64,000 nucleotides of DNA from Ruminococcus sp. (GTDB lineage Bacteria > Bacillota > Clostridia > Oscillospirales > Acutalibacteraceae): NCBI GenBank assembly GCA_004558485.1, contig SFCS01000003.1:1-64000 (forward strand), given 5' to 3'. Shown piece by piece: positions 40,758 through 49,503 of the stretch. The number at the start of each line of letters is the position of its first letter. Position 1 is the stretch's first letter. The translations under genes were made by a program, and so were the position numbers. The notes beneath the pieces are model-generated. The model saw nothing but the letters and a program-made list of their open reading frames with translations. It did no database searches and was not told the origin of the DNA.

Positions 40758-41225
40758 ATGCCGACACTCATGACCGCTCTTGCACCCGAACAGGTGATGA
40801 ATCGCCTGCGGGCACACGCTGAACCGCAGGTGCGCCGCAATTTGCCGTATCGCGACCGCGATACCTTTGTCATCCGCACCGACGGCGACCGCTTTTGGCT
40901 GAAATTTCATGCTGCCCGTCACGGACGGGTGCTGCGCCACCGCGCCGACATGCTGTGCGGTAGGGTGCTGCCGACGGAAAACGGCTGCGCCGTGCGGTAT
41001 CATATCCGTAAAAGCATACCGATGCTGTTTCTCGGAACGGCGCTCGCGGTATGCTTTTTGCCGCTTTTTCTGTCGCTCATCTTCGTAGCGGCAAAGGGGC
41101 GTCCCGCCGACATCGGGGGGCTTATCGTGACAGGCGGCGCGGGAATTTGCGGGCTCTGGCTGCTTTTGCGCTCCGGCGCGCGCCCGCTGCGACAATATTT
41201 GTATGCGGCATGTAAGAAGGAGTGA
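40758..41225 (+). CDS. Small membrane protein of unknown function
   Basis: A 155-residue protein. The first ~75 residues are soluble and basic (MNRLRAHAEPQVRRNLPYRDRDTF region), with a pattern like a small ligand-binding or PH-like beta domain. Two hydrophobic segments follow at ~80-103 and ~115-133. The start at 40758 has AAGGGGG seven bases upstream. It ends five bases before the mscS start, whose ribosome site lies in its last codons, so the two are co-translated. I do not recognise the family. Confidence 0.7.
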   Translation: MPTLMTALAPEQVMNRLRAHAEPQVRRNLPYRDRDTFVIRTDGDRFWLKFHAARHGRVLRHRADMLCGRVLPTENGCAVRYHIRKSIPMLFLGTALAVCFLPLFLSLIFVAAKGRPADIGGLIVTGGAGICGLWLLLRSGARPLRQYLYAACKKE

Positions 41226-41230
41226 GAGCG

Positions 41231-42037
41231 ATGTGGGAAAATCTCAAACAGGAGCTGCTCGGCAATGTGACGAAGTTTGCCATTGACCTTCTTCTGGCGA
41301 TCGTGCTGCTCGTCGTCGGCGCAAAGCTCATAAAAAGGCTGCGCCGTTTCATGAAAACGGGACGCGCATTTCAGAAAATGGACAAGAGCGTGCACGCCTT
41401 CGCGGAAAGCTTTGTGATCACAGTGCTGTATACGCTGCTGTTTTTGTCGGCGGCGATGGTGCTCGGCATCCCGACCGCCTCGGTGATGACGCTGGTGGCG
41501 TCCGCAGGCGTGGCGATCGGTCTGGCGCTGCAGGGCGCTTTGGCGAATTTCGCGGGCGGACTGCTCATTTTGCTTTTCAAGCCCTTTCGCGTCGGGGACT
41601 ATATCGTGACCGCAAACGGCGAGGGCACGGTCATCGACATCACGGTCGTCTACACCACCCTGCAGACTCTGGATCATCGGCACATCACGCTGCCGAACGG
41701 CGCGCTCACCAACGCCGCCGTCACCAACTGCAGCGCCGAGCCGCTGCGCCGCATCGATCTGACCTTTTCCGCGTCCTACACCTGCGATGCGGAAAAGGTC
41801 AAGGCGGTGCTCACAAAGGTCGCGGCGGACGATCCGCTCGTGATGGACGATCCCGCCCCCGTGGTGCGCCTTTTGTCTCACGGGGACAGCGCGCTTGTCT
41901 ATACGCTGTATGTGTGGTGCGACAGAAGCAACTATTGGGCGGTTTATTATAATATGCAGGAGCAGGTCAAAGCGGCGTTTGATGCGGCGGGGATCAGCAT
42001 CCCGTATCCGCAGATGGATATACACATTGACAAATAA
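41231..42037 (+). CDS. mscS: Small-conductance mechanosensitive channel MscS
   Basis: A 268-residue channel of basic MscS size: three membrane helices in residues ~15-120, the pore-lining third helix GVAIGLALQGALANFAGGLLILLF split here as its Gly/Ala-rich ridge near residues 96-119, then FRVGDYIVTANGEGTV and the beta/alpha cytoplasmic cage (HITLPNGALTNAAVTN). It releases solutes on osmotic downshock. The ATG at 41231 has AAGGAG eight bases upstream; a GTG three codons earlier is too close to it. Downstream 34 bases away is a phosphatase gene. Confidence 0.93.
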   Translation: MWENLKQELLGNVTKFAIDLLLAIVLLVVGAKLIKRLRRFMKTGRAFQKMDKSVHAFAESFVITVLYTLLFLSAAMVLGIPTASVMTLVASAGVAIGLALQGALANFAGGLLILLFKPFRVGDYIVTANGEGTVIDITVVYTTLQTLDHRHITLPNGALTNAAVTNCSAEPLRRIDLTFSASYTCDAEKVKAVLTKVAADDPLVMDDPAPVVRLLSHGDSALVYTLYVWCDRSNYWAVYYNMQEQVKAAFDAAGISIPYPQMDIHIDK

Positions 42038-42071
42038 ACTGTAAAATATACAAATAGTATAGGAGATAACC

Positions 42072-42713
42072 ATGACAAGACTACTTATCGTGCGGCACGG
42101 GCAGAGCATGGCGAATGTCGGAGAGATCTTCGCCGGTCACTATAATGTGCCGCTTTCGCCCCTCGGGCACGAGCAGGCAGAAAGAACGGCGGCGTTCCTG
42201 ACGGCGCACTATGCCGTCGATCGGGTGTACAGCAGCGATCTCGACCGCGCCATGGAAACGGCGGCGTGCACGGCAAAAAAGCTGCATCTGACGGTCACGC
42301 CCGTGCCGGCGCTGCGCGAAATTTTTGCGGGCGAATGGGAGGGCAAGCGGTTTGACCGCCTGGCAGCGGAATATCCGGCGGATTTTGGCAGATGGCTTGC
42401 CGATGTCGGCGAGTCCGCCTGTACCGGCGGCGAGAGCGTCGCGGAGGTCTCAGAGCGGGTGGTCGGGGCGCTCGAAAGGCTTGCCGCCGAAAACGACGGC
42501 AGGACCGTGGTCGTTGCGACGCATGCGCTGCCGGTGCGGGTGTTTCAGTGCTTTGTGCAGGGTATACCCGCCTGCAACATGAAGGATGTGCCGTGGGTGA
42601 GCAATGCCTCCGTCACCGAGGCGACCTTTGAAAACGGAAAATTCACCCTTGTCGCCGTCGGCATGGACGCGCATCTTGCCGATCTCAAGACCTCCCTTCC
42701 GGCGAATGTATAA
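42072..42713 (+). CDS. Histidine phosphatase family protein
   Basis: A 213-residue phosphoglycerate-mutase-like phosphatase. The phospho-His is in LIVRHGQSMAN near residue 9; further catalytic residues are YSSDLDRAMETA near residue 53, REIFAGEWEG near residue 82 and the second His in VVATHALPVRV near residue 150. Members act on sugar phosphates, alpha-ribazole phosphate or others; context does not tell which. It ends at a strong terminator shared with the convergent RpiR gene. Confidence 0.88.
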   Translation: MTRLLIVRHGQSMANVGEIFAGHYNVPLSPLGHEQAERTAAFLTAHYAVDRVYSSDLDRAMETAACTAKKLHLTVTPVPALREIFAGEWEGKRFDRLAAEYPADFGRWLADVGESACTGGESVAEVSERVVGALERLAAENDGRTVVVATHALPVRVFQCFVQGIPACNMKDVPWVSNASVTEATFENGKFTLVAVGMDAHLADLKTSLPANV

Positions 42714-42714
42714 G

Positions 42715-42757
42715 AAAAAATCCTCCGCTGACTTTCGCGTCAGCGGAGGATTTTTTT
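42715..42757. terminator. Bidirectional terminator
   Basis: AAAAAATCCTCCGCTGA and TCAGCGGAGGATTTTTTTT around an eight-base loop; strong in both directions, between the phosphatase (+) and RpiR (-) genes. Confidence 0.92.
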
Positions 42758-42768
42758 TGGTGTGCAGA

Positions 42769-43605
42769 TCAGTATTTCTTGTGCTGCAGGGCGGTCTCGG
42801 TGTTATAGATCGCCTGCACGGCGGCGCGGTCGGCGTTGACGACGATATAGGTGTAGATCGCGTCGAAAATGGCGAGCTGCGCGATGCGGGAGCTCATGGC
42901 GAGGATGGAGTGCCGCGTTTCGTCGGACTTGGTGCAAAGCGAAATGTCCACCGTTTCGGAGAGCGGAGATGCGCCGTAGTTCGAGATGCCGATGGTGGTA
43001 GCGCCGCCGACCTTGGAAAGCTGCATCGCCTCCACGATGTCCACCGACGAGCCGGAGTGGGAAATGCCGACGGCGACGCTCTGGCGGTCAAGATGGGAGG
43101 CGATGATCGCCTGCAGGTGGTTGTCGCTGCACGCCTGTGCATGCAGCCCCAGACGCAGGAATTTGTGCGCTGCGTCCATGGCGATGGCGGCGGAATTGCC
43201 CAGTCCGAAGATGACGATGCGTCGCGCGTGCATGACAGCGTTTGCCGCGCGTTCGAGCGCGGCAGGATCGAGCACCGATTCGGTGTTTTGCAGGGAAACG
43301 GAAATGTCGTGGATACGCTTTTTGAAGATGTCAAAGCAGCTGTCGGATTTGTCCACCTCGCTGACGGCGGAAACATGCGACAGCTCGCCCGCAATGCCGA
43401 TCTTCAGCGCCTGATACCCCTCAAACCCCAACCGACGGGAAAAGCGCACCACCGTCGCGTCGCCGCAGCCGCAGCGCTTGGCAAGGTCGCTGATGGAGAT
43501 GCCGACGATCTCGGACGGATTTTCGGAAACATAATCCGCGATCTTTCGCTCGCCGGGTCCCATTTCCCGATACAGAAACCGCATTTTGTGGACAATGGAT
43601 TCCAT
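42769..43605 (-). CDS. RpiR/MurR-family transcriptional regulator with SIS domain
   Basis: A 278-residue regulator. Residues ~1-75 are the RpiR helix-turn-helix (ERKIADYVSENPSEIVGISI, DLAKRCGCGDATVVRFSRRLGF); ~115-250 form a sugar-isomerase (SIS) domain that binds a phosphosugar (IVIFGLGNSAAIAMDAAHKF, VAVGISHSGSSVDIVEAM). The start at 43605 follows GGAGG six bases upstream. It is divergent from the nine-gene operon at 43775-53829. Two matching palindromes in the shared upstream region are its likely operators, so it probably controls that operon in response to a pathway sugar phosphate. Confidence 0.92.
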   Translation of the reverse strand: MESIVHKMRFLYREMGPGERKIADYVSENPSEIVGISISDLAKRCGCGDATVVRFSRRLGFEGYQALKIGIAGELSHVSAVSEVDKSDSCFDIFKKRIHDISVSLQNTESVLDPAALERAANAVMHARRIVIFGLGNSAAIAMDAAHKFLRLGLHAQACSDNHLQAIIASHLDRQSVAVGISHSGSSVDIVEAMQLSKVGGATTIGISNYGASPLSETVDISLCTKSDETRHSILAMSSRIAQLAIFDAIYTYIVVNADRAAVQAIYNTETALQHKKY

Positions 43606-43620
43606 TTTGCGCCTCCAAAT

Positions 43621-43632
43621 GAAACTAATTTC
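43621..43632. promoter_or_regulatory. Operator candidate 1 for the RpiR regulator
   Basis: GAAACTAATTTC, a GAAA-N4-TTTC palindrome, just upstream of the RpiR ribosome site. Its centre lies 51 bases (about five helical turns) from the second copy. Confidence 0.5.
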
Positions 43633-43671
43633 CATTATTTTAACATATTTTGGAGAAAAGTCAATGAAAAT

Positions 43672-43683
43672 GAAAATATTTTC
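43672..43683. promoter_or_regulatory. Operator candidate 2 for the RpiR regulator
   Basis: GAAAATATTTTC, a perfect 12-base palindrome of the same GAAA-N4-TTTC form, ending 10 bases before the -35 of the operon promoter. Confidence 0.55.
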
Positions 43684-43693
43684 CGCAAATCCA

Positions 43694-43722
43694 TTGAAAA
43701 CCAGCAGGGAATTTGTTAAAGT
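43694..43722 (+). promoter_or_regulatory. Promoter of the nine-gene catabolic operon
   Basis: TTGAAA (43694-43699), 17-base spacer, TAAAGT (43717-43722), 52 bases before the first ATG. Confidence 0.7.
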
Positions 43723-43774
43723 GTAGGAGTGTAGATGCGTGGTGTGTCTAAGCTTTGACAAAGGAGTAGTGAGT

Positions 43775-45172
43775 ATGCAGGAGTATTCTGTTAAGGTCGG
43801 ATTGCTGCCGATGCGCCGCAACACGACCGACCGTCCCCGCGGGACTTTTCTGACATGGTATTCTGCAGAGCAGCGTGGGCATCGCTTTGTGAAGTACATT
43901 GAGGAGCATTTTTCCACCGACAAGATCACCTTCGTGGACACTAAGGGGATCGGCATTGAGGACCTGGTGTTCGATGACGCCTCTGCGGCAGAGGCGGTGG
44001 AGCGGTTCCGCACCGAGAAGGTGGACGCCGTTTTCATCATCAACTGCAACTTCGGCAACGAGGAGGCGGCGGCGGACATTGCGAAGGCGCTCGGGAAACC
44101 GGTGCTTTTGTGGGCGCCGCTGGACGATGAATACTATGTGGACGGTATGCGGCCGACCGACTCCCAGTGCGGACTTTTCGGCGTGTCCCGTCAGTTCCAG
44201 CGTTTCCACATCCCGTTCTCCCACCTGCCCTGCTGCACGGTGGAGTCGGAGGAATTTGCAAAGGGGTTTGACTCGTTCGTGCGGGTCACCTGCATGGTCA
44301 AAAACTTCCGCGGGCTGAAGATCGGTCAGTTCGGGTCGCGTCCCGCGCCGTTTTTCTCGGTCATTTGGAACGAGGGCGAGCTGATGGAGAAGCTCGGCGT
44401 GCGGGTGCGTGCGCTCAACTTCGCCATTTTGGAACAGCGCATGAAGGAGATCCTCGAAAAGGGCGGCAAGGAGCTTGTCGAGATTGAGGAGTTCTATAAG
44501 AAAAACTACAGGATGGACGACCTGACGCCGCAGTATTTGGAGCGCATGGCGGCGCTGGTGCTGACCTATAAGAGCTTTTTCGAGGAATATGATCTCGATG
44601 TCATTTGCGCCGAGTGCTGGACGGCGACGCCGGTTATGTTCGACGGATTGGCGCCCTGCGCCGTCTACGGCGTTTTGAACGACATGGGGTATATGGTCGC
44701 GTGCGAGAGCGATATGCACTGCGCTCTGACCATGGTGCTGCTCAAGGCGGCGACGATGGGCGAGGGGAAACCGCTTTTCGGCGAGTTCACCGTGCGGCAT
44801 CCCGAAAACCGCAACGCCGAGCTTTTGTGGCACTGCGGGCCGTTCCCGCTGTCGCAGAAAGCGCCGGACAGCGAGGCGCGCCTTGTCAATCAGCGTGAAT
44901 GGTTCCGTGCCAAGGACGGCACCTACACCGTCGCCCGCATGGATCAGGAGAGCGGCAGCTATATGATCCTGCCGCTGTGCTGCCACACGACGAAGGGCCC
45001 CAAGACGCACGGCACTTATCTTTGGGGTGAGTTCGAGGATCTGCAAAAGGTGGAGGATCGCCTGCTGGAGGGCCCGTATATCCACCACTTTGTGGAGATC
45101 GAGGGCGACTATACCAAGGAGATCAAGGAGTTCTGCAAATATTTCCCCGCATTGAAGCCGGATACGGTTTGA
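43775..45172 (+). CDS. L-fucose/L-arabinose isomerase-family protein
   Basis: A 465-residue protein of the FucI/AraA fold, probably an aldose-ketose isomerase or a relative using Mn2+. Visible are VGLLPMRRN at the start, FRTEKVDAVFIINCNFGNEEAAADIAKAL near residue 85 as the family's first domain edge, DVICAECWTATP near residue 276 and CESDMHCALTMVLL near residue 310, which hold the expected acidic metal ligands, and a His-containing C-terminal segment. It is a remote member rather than a standard FucI (about 590 residues). The start at 43775 follows AAAGGAG. First gene of the operon, so it likely handles the incoming sugar. Confidence 0.75.
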   Translation: MQEYSVKVGLLPMRRNTTDRPRGTFLTWYSAEQRGHRFVKYIEEHFSTDKITFVDTKGIGIEDLVFDDASAAEAVERFRTEKVDAVFIINCNFGNEEAAADIAKALGKPVLLWAPLDDEYYVDGMRPTDSQCGLFGVSRQFQRFHIPFSHLPCCTVESEEFAKGFDSFVRVTCMVKNFRGLKIGQFGSRPAPFFSVIWNEGELMEKLGVRVRALNFAILEQRMKEILEKGGKELVEIEEFYKKNYRMDDLTPQYLERMAALVLTYKSFFEEYDLDVICAECWTATPVMFDGLAPCAVYGVLNDMGYMVACESDMHCALTMVLLKAATMGEGKPLFGEFTVRHPENRNAELLWHCGPFPLSQKAPDSEARLVNQREWFRAKDGTYTVARMDQESGSYMILPLCCHTTKGPKTHGTYLWGEFEDLQKVEDRLLEGPYIHHFVEIEGDYTKEIKEFCKYFPALKPDTV

Positions 45173-45195
45173 GTACATAAAAAGGAGTAAGAGAT

Positions 45196-46632
45196 ATGCA
45201 GTATCAGATGAATGAATTTTTGTTTTCCATGATCCTGACCGAGCTGGAAGACGCCGTGGGCAAGGAGAACTGCTCCACCCGCGCCATCGACAAGGTCACG
45301 CACAGCGTGGACTACTATTGGCTGTCCCGCATGTGGGCGGATCGCGGCTGTCTGATGCCCGAGGCGGACATCATCGTTTGCCCGAAGGACGCGACCGAGG
45401 TCTCGAAGGTGCTCAAAATCGCCAACTACTATAAGCTGCCGGTCACCACCTGGGGCGCGGGCGGCGGCACGCAGGGCGGTGCTATTCCGGTTTGCGGCGG
45501 CATCCTGCTCGACACCAAGCGCATGAATCAGATCTATGAAGTGAACACTGAGGGCATGTACATCGAGTGCGGCACGGGTGCGATCTATAAGCACATCGAA
45601 TGGGCGGCAAACGAGGTCGGCAAGGCGACCATGCACTATCCCTCCTCACTGACCTGCTCCACCGTCGGCGGATTTTTGGCGCACCGCGGCATCGGCGTCT
45701 GCTCCACCAAATACGGTAAGATCGACGACATGGTGCTGCAGATGGAGGTCGTTCTCCCGAACGGCGACATCATCAACACCTCCTCCGCACCCAAGCATGC
45801 GGCAGGCCCCGACCTCAATCAGATCTTCATCGGCTCCGAGGGCACGCTCGGCGTCATCACCAAGGCGCAGATCCGCATTTTCGATCAGCCCGAGGATCGC
45901 CGTTTCCGCGGCTTTTTGTTCCAGGATATGCACGGCGCGTTCCGGGCGGCAAGAGAGCTGCTCCAGAAATTCAAGCCCTCCGTCATGCGTCTGTATGATG
46001 AGGCGGAGACCGCAACGCTCATCAAGAAGATCGTCGGCGTGGAGCGCAAGGGCGCGTTCATGAATGTTGCCTATGAGGGCGTCAAGGAAATGGTGGATGT
46101 GGAGGAGAAGATCCTGCTCGACACCTTCAGAAAATACGGCGCAGAGGACATGGGCAGCGAATACGGCGAAAAATGGTGGGACGAAAAGATCACCTTCTTC
46201 TATCCCGGCCACATGATGGATATTCCGCAGATGTTCGGCACGATGGACACCATCGCCCCCTACGACAAGATCGAGGAGATCTATTGGGCGATGAAGGAGG
46301 CCATCGAAACGAACTTCCCGCAGGCGAAGTTCATTGCGCACTTCTCACACTGGTATGAGTGGGGCGCGATGGTGTATGACCGCTTCATCATCGACGGCAA
46401 GGATGTCCCCAAGGATCCGGTCGAGGCGCTGCGTCTGCACCAGGCGGTCTGGACCTGCGGCGTGCGCACGGCGCTGGCACACGGCGGCGTTGTCAACGAC
46501 CACCACGGCGTCGGCATCAAGCTCGGCAGACTCATGAAGGAGCAATACGGTCCCGCCATGCAGGTGTTCGAGGGACTCAAAAAGACGCTGGATCCGAACG
46601 GTATCATGAACCCGTTCAAGCTTGGACTGTAA
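45196..46632 (+). CDS. FAD-binding oxidoreductase, GlcD/AGPS type
   Basis: A 478-residue flavoprotein of the vanillyl-alcohol-oxidase fold. The FAD domain has DIIVCPKDATEVSKVLKIAN near residue 58, TTWGAGGGTQGGAIP near residue 84 and STVGGFLAHRGIG near residue 156. The C-terminal VVNDHHGVGIKLGRLM near residue 434 contains the His pair found in alkyldihydroxyacetonephosphate synthase and D-lactate/glycolate dehydrogenases. It probably oxidises a 2-hydroxy acid or related polyol. The next gene encodes a GlcF-like Fe-S protein and the last gene of the operon an ETF, which together would accept its electrons. Confidence 0.88.
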   Translation: MQYQMNEFLFSMILTELEDAVGKENCSTRAIDKVTHSVDYYWLSRMWADRGCLMPEADIIVCPKDATEVSKVLKIANYYKLPVTTWGAGGGTQGGAIPVCGGILLDTKRMNQIYEVNTEGMYIECGTGAIYKHIEWAANEVGKATMHYPSSLTCSTVGGFLAHRGIGVCSTKYGKIDDMVLQMEVVLPNGDIINTSSAPKHAAGPDLNQIFIGSEGTLGVITKAQIRIFDQPEDRRFRGFLFQDMHGAFRAARELLQKFKPSVMRLYDEAETATLIKKIVGVERKGAFMNVAYEGVKEMVDVEEKILLDTFRKYGAEDMGSEYGEKWWDEKITFFYPGHMMDIPQMFGTMDTIAPYDKIEEIYWAMKEAIETNFPQAKFIAHFSHWYEWGAMVYDRFIIDGKDVPKDPVEALRLHQAVWTCGVRTALAHGGVVNDHHGVGIKLGRLMKEQYGPAMQVFEGLKKTLDPNGIMNPFKLGL

Positions 46633-46650
46633 GAAAGGAGCATACATACT

Positions 46651-47736
46651 ATGGTTATGTCGGATAAAGCGAAACAGCATGTGGACTCCTGCCGTTTCTG
46701 CTGGATGTGCCACCATATCTGTCCGATCGGCAACGCGACCGGTCACGAGCGCAGCACCGCGCGCGCCAGAGCGCTCGGTATCTCCCTTGTCAACCGCAAC
46801 ACCATTCCGCTCGAGGAGATCATGGACAACATCTATGAATGCGCGACCTGCGGCGGCTGTGTCCATGTTTGCGTAACCGGCTGGGATCCCGTGATGTTTA
46901 CAAAGGAGACCCGTCTGCACGCGGCACTGGAGGGCAAGCTCCCGTCCTATATTCAGACGCTGCTCGACAACTGCCTGGAGACCGGCAACGCCTATGGCAA
47001 GACCGCGCTTTGCGACGGTCTGACTGCGGCGATCAAAAAGCACGAGAAAAAGACCGACACGCTGCTTTTCCTCGGCGTGGACGCACGGTATATGGCGTGT
47101 GAGCAGGCGAAAAAGGCGATCGAGGTGCTGGAGAGCGCCGGCGTGGACTTCACGACGCTTGCCGATGAACCCGCCTCGGGCGCACAGCTCGACTTCCTCA
47201 TCGGCGCTGCCAATGAAACAAAAGAGCAGATGACTGCTGCGGCGAAGGTGCTCGACACCTTCAAGACCGTTGTGGTGTATGATCCGAACGACGCCAAGGC
47301 GTTAAAGCAGCTCTATAAAGAGTACGGCGTGGAGCTTTCCTGCGCGGTCGTGACCTATACGACCTATGTGGCAAAGCTTTTGAAGGACGGCAAGCTGCAG
47401 CCGAAGAACACCGGCAAGACCGTTGTGTTCCAAGATCCCTTCCAGCTCTCCCGCGATCTCGGCGAGATCGAGGAGCCGCGCGAGATCATCGAGAACTATG
47501 CGGTGCTCGGCGAAATGCTCCTGAACCGCGACGAGACCATCTGGGCGGGCAACATTCTGATGGCGCAATATCTCCCCGAGGTCATCGACGAGGTGGCGCG
47601 CCGCCGTCTTTTCAACGCCGAGAGCATCGGCGCAACGACGATGGTGACGGCGTCCGTTTCGGAATATTGGGCGCTGAAGCACGTAAAGCAGGACAAGATC
47701 GAGGTTCTGTCCATCGAAGATCTCGTTTTGGGCTGA
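46651..47736 (+). CDS. Fe-S electron transfer protein, GlcF/GlpC-like
   Basis: A 361-residue protein with two [4Fe-4S] motifs near the N terminus: CRFCWMCHHICP at residues ~14-25 and CATCGGCVHVC near residue 65. The central and C-terminal parts (TLLFLGVDARYMACEQAK, VVFQDPFQLSRDLG) resemble CCG-domain subunits of hydroxyacid dehydrogenases, but the typical CCG cysteine pairs are mostly missing; this part has PFQLSRDLGE where a CxHxR motif would be. It very likely works with the flavoprotein encoded just upstream. AAGGAG lies ten bases before the ATG. Confidence 0.85.
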   Translation: MVMSDKAKQHVDSCRFCWMCHHICPIGNATGHERSTARARALGISLVNRNTIPLEEIMDNIYECATCGGCVHVCVTGWDPVMFTKETRLHAALEGKLPSYIQTLLDNCLETGNAYGKTALCDGLTAAIKKHEKKTDTLLFLGVDARYMACEQAKKAIEVLESAGVDFTTLADEPASGAQLDFLIGAANETKEQMTAAAKVLDTFKTVVVYDPNDAKALKQLYKEYGVELSCAVVTYTTYVAKLLKDGKLQPKNTGKTVVFQDPFQLSRDLGEIEEPREIIENYAVLGEMLLNRDETIWAGNILMAQYLPEVIDEVARRRLFNAESIGATTMVTASVSEYWALKHVKQDKIEVLSIEDLVLG

Positions 47737-47749
47737 GGAGGTCATAGCA

Positions 47750-48595
47750 ATGCTGGTAACCTTACAGGAAATCATCGGCATGGCGGAAAAGGGCACTTTC
47801 TGTGTCCCCGCCTTTAATGTATACAACATCGAGACGGTCATGGGCGTGATCGAGGCGGCAGAAGAGGAAAAAGCGCCGGTCATCCTGCAGGTCTATCCGC
47901 GTCTTGTCAACGAGCAGGTCGGCTATTATATTGCCCCCGCCGTTTTGGCTGCTGCGAAGAAGGCGAGCGTGCCCGTCTGTCTGCACCTTGACCACGGCCC
48001 GTCCGAAAAGGAAGCGCTCAAAATGCTGCGCTGGGGCGCCACCGGCATCATGGTGGACGGCTCGGTGCACGAATATGCGGACAATGTGGCGCTCACCCGC
48101 CGCGTCGTGGACATCTGCGGCACGGTCGGCGTCGGCGTCGAGGGCGAGCTCGGACACATCGGCAGCGTCAACGACGATGCCATGTGTGCGTTCACCGATC
48201 CCGATCAAGCGGCGGACTTCGTGAAAAAGACGGGTGTCACCTGCCTTGCGGTGCTCATCGGCAACGCACACGGTCACTATAAGAAACCGCCGAAGCTGGA
48301 CATCGACCGCGTGCGCGCGATCCGCAAGGCGACCGGCGGCATCCCGCTGGTGCTGCACGGCGGCTCCGGCATCCCCGACGACCAGGTGAAGGCCGCCATC
48401 AAGGAGGGCGTGCGTAAAATGAACATCGGCACGGATGTGTGCTGTGCGTTTGCCGACGGCGCGACGGCGGAGCTGAACAACCCCGACCGCAGCCTGGCGG
48501 TGGATCTGTTCATGAAGCCCGCCATTGCGTCCGTTAAGGCGCTGGCGGTCAACAAGATCCGCCTTGTCGGCGCAAACGGAAAGGCAACGGTATGA
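47750..48595 (+). CDS. Class II (zinc) aldolase, FbaA/GatY/IolJ family
   Basis: A 281-residue zinc aldolase that splits a ketose (bis)phosphate to dihydroxyacetone phosphate and an aldehyde. Zinc ligands are in VCLHLDHGPS near residue 80, in GNAHGHYKK near residue 173 and in VLHGGSGIPDD near residue 203; the loop Asp is in the first of these. NIGTDV near residue 226 binds phosphate. Size fits GatY/KbaY/IolJ better than long FbaA. With the PfkB kinase and IolB-type isomerase next to it, an IolJ-like substrate (a deoxy-ketogluconate phosphate) is one option. It overlaps the kinase gene by ATGA. Confidence 0.88.
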   Translation: MLVTLQEIIGMAEKGTFCVPAFNVYNIETVMGVIEAAEEEKAPVILQVYPRLVNEQVGYYIAPAVLAAAKKASVPVCLHLDHGPSEKEALKMLRWGATGIMVDGSVHEYADNVALTRRVVDICGTVGVGVEGELGHIGSVNDDAMCAFTDPDQAADFVKKTGVTCLAVLIGNAHGHYKKPPKLDIDRVRAIRKATGGIPLVLHGGSGIPDDQVKAAIKEGVRKMNIGTDVCCAFADGATAELNNPDRSLAVDLFMKPAIASVKALAVNKIRLVGANGKATV

Positions 48596-49503
48596 GTAAG
48601 ATCGTGGGAATCGGCGCGTGCGTGATGGACACGCTGGTGACGCTGCCGCACTATCCGACCGAGGACACCAAGCTGCGCGCCGAAAGCAGCAAGCCCGCGG
48701 GCGGCGGCCCCGTCGCGACGGGGCTTGTTGCGGCGGCAAAGCTCGGCGAGAGCGCCGGTTTTGTCGGCGTGCTGTCCGACGACGCGGGCGGACGGTTCTT
48801 GCAGCAGGATTTTGAAAAATACGGCGTGGACACGGCGGCGGTCGATGTGCTTTCGGGCTATCGCTCGTTCACATCCGTCATCTGGCTGTCCCGCGCAACA
48901 ACGACCCGCACCTGCGTTTTCGACAAGGGCGACCTGCCCGCGCTTTCGCTGTCCGAAAACCAGAAAAAGGCGATCCTGTCCGCAGAGCTGCTCATGGTGG
49001 ACGGCAACGAGCTTGCCGCCGCTGTGGAGGCGGCAAAGCTCGCAAGAGAAAACGGTGTCAGGGTGCTTTATGACGCGGGAGGGCTGTATGACGGCGTGGA
49101 AAAGCTGCTGCCGCATGCGGATTATCTCATCCCGTCGCGCGAATTTGCCCTCGGACACACCGGCTGCGGGACCGTGGAGGATGCGGCGAAAAAGCTCTTT
49201 GACACCTATCACCCGCAGGTCGTTGTCATCACCTGCGGCAAGGACGGCGGCTATTACTATGACGGGAACGCGGGCAGGACCTATCCCATCTATCCCGCAA
49301 AGGTCGTCGACTCCAACGGCGCGGGCGATGTGTTCCACGGGGCGTTTGCGGCGGGACTCGTGAAGGGCTTTGCGCCCTACACCTGCTGCCACTTCGCCAG
49401 CGCGGTGTCCGCGTTGAAATGCACGGGCGTCGGCGCAAGAGAAAGCGTGCCGTCGTTTGACACGGTGAAAAACTATTTGAAGGAGAATGGATATGACCTA
49501 TAA
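48592..49503 (+). CDS. PfkB-family sugar kinase
   Basis: A 303-residue ribokinase-fold enzyme. The N-terminal signature region is PAGGGPVATGLVAAAKLG near residue 36 and the C-terminal signature VVDSNGAGDVFHGAFAAGL near residue 237, with the catalytic Asp in GAGD. ITCGKDGGYYY near residue 215 binds ATP. Candidates include 5-dehydro-2-deoxygluconokinase (IolC) and related keto-sugar kinases; the neighbouring IolB-type isomerase and aldolase make this attractive but unproven. It overlaps the aldolase gene by ATGA and the iolB-like gene by 11 bases. Confidence 0.9.
   Translation: MSKIVGIGACVMDTLVTLPHYPTEDTKLRAESSKPAGGGPVATGLVAAAKLGESAGFVGVLSDDAGGRFLQQDFEKYGVDTAAVDVLSGYRSFTSVIWLSRATTTRTCVFDKGDLPALSLSENQKKAILSAELLMVDGNELAAAVEAAKLARENGVRVLYDAGGLYDGVEKLLPHADYLIPSREFALGHTGCGTVEDAAKKLFDTYHPQVVVITCGKDGGYYYDGNAGRTYPIYPAKVVDSNGAGDVFHGAFAAGLVKGFAPYTCCHFASAVSALKCTGVGARESVPSFDTVKNYLKENGYDL

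Noticed and set aside
40448..40822. A 124-codon plus-strand frame with Cys-Cys-His pattern
   Set aside because: It begins inside the DUF4091 gene, crosses its terminator and has no ribosome site, then overlaps the start of the membrane protein gene in another frame.
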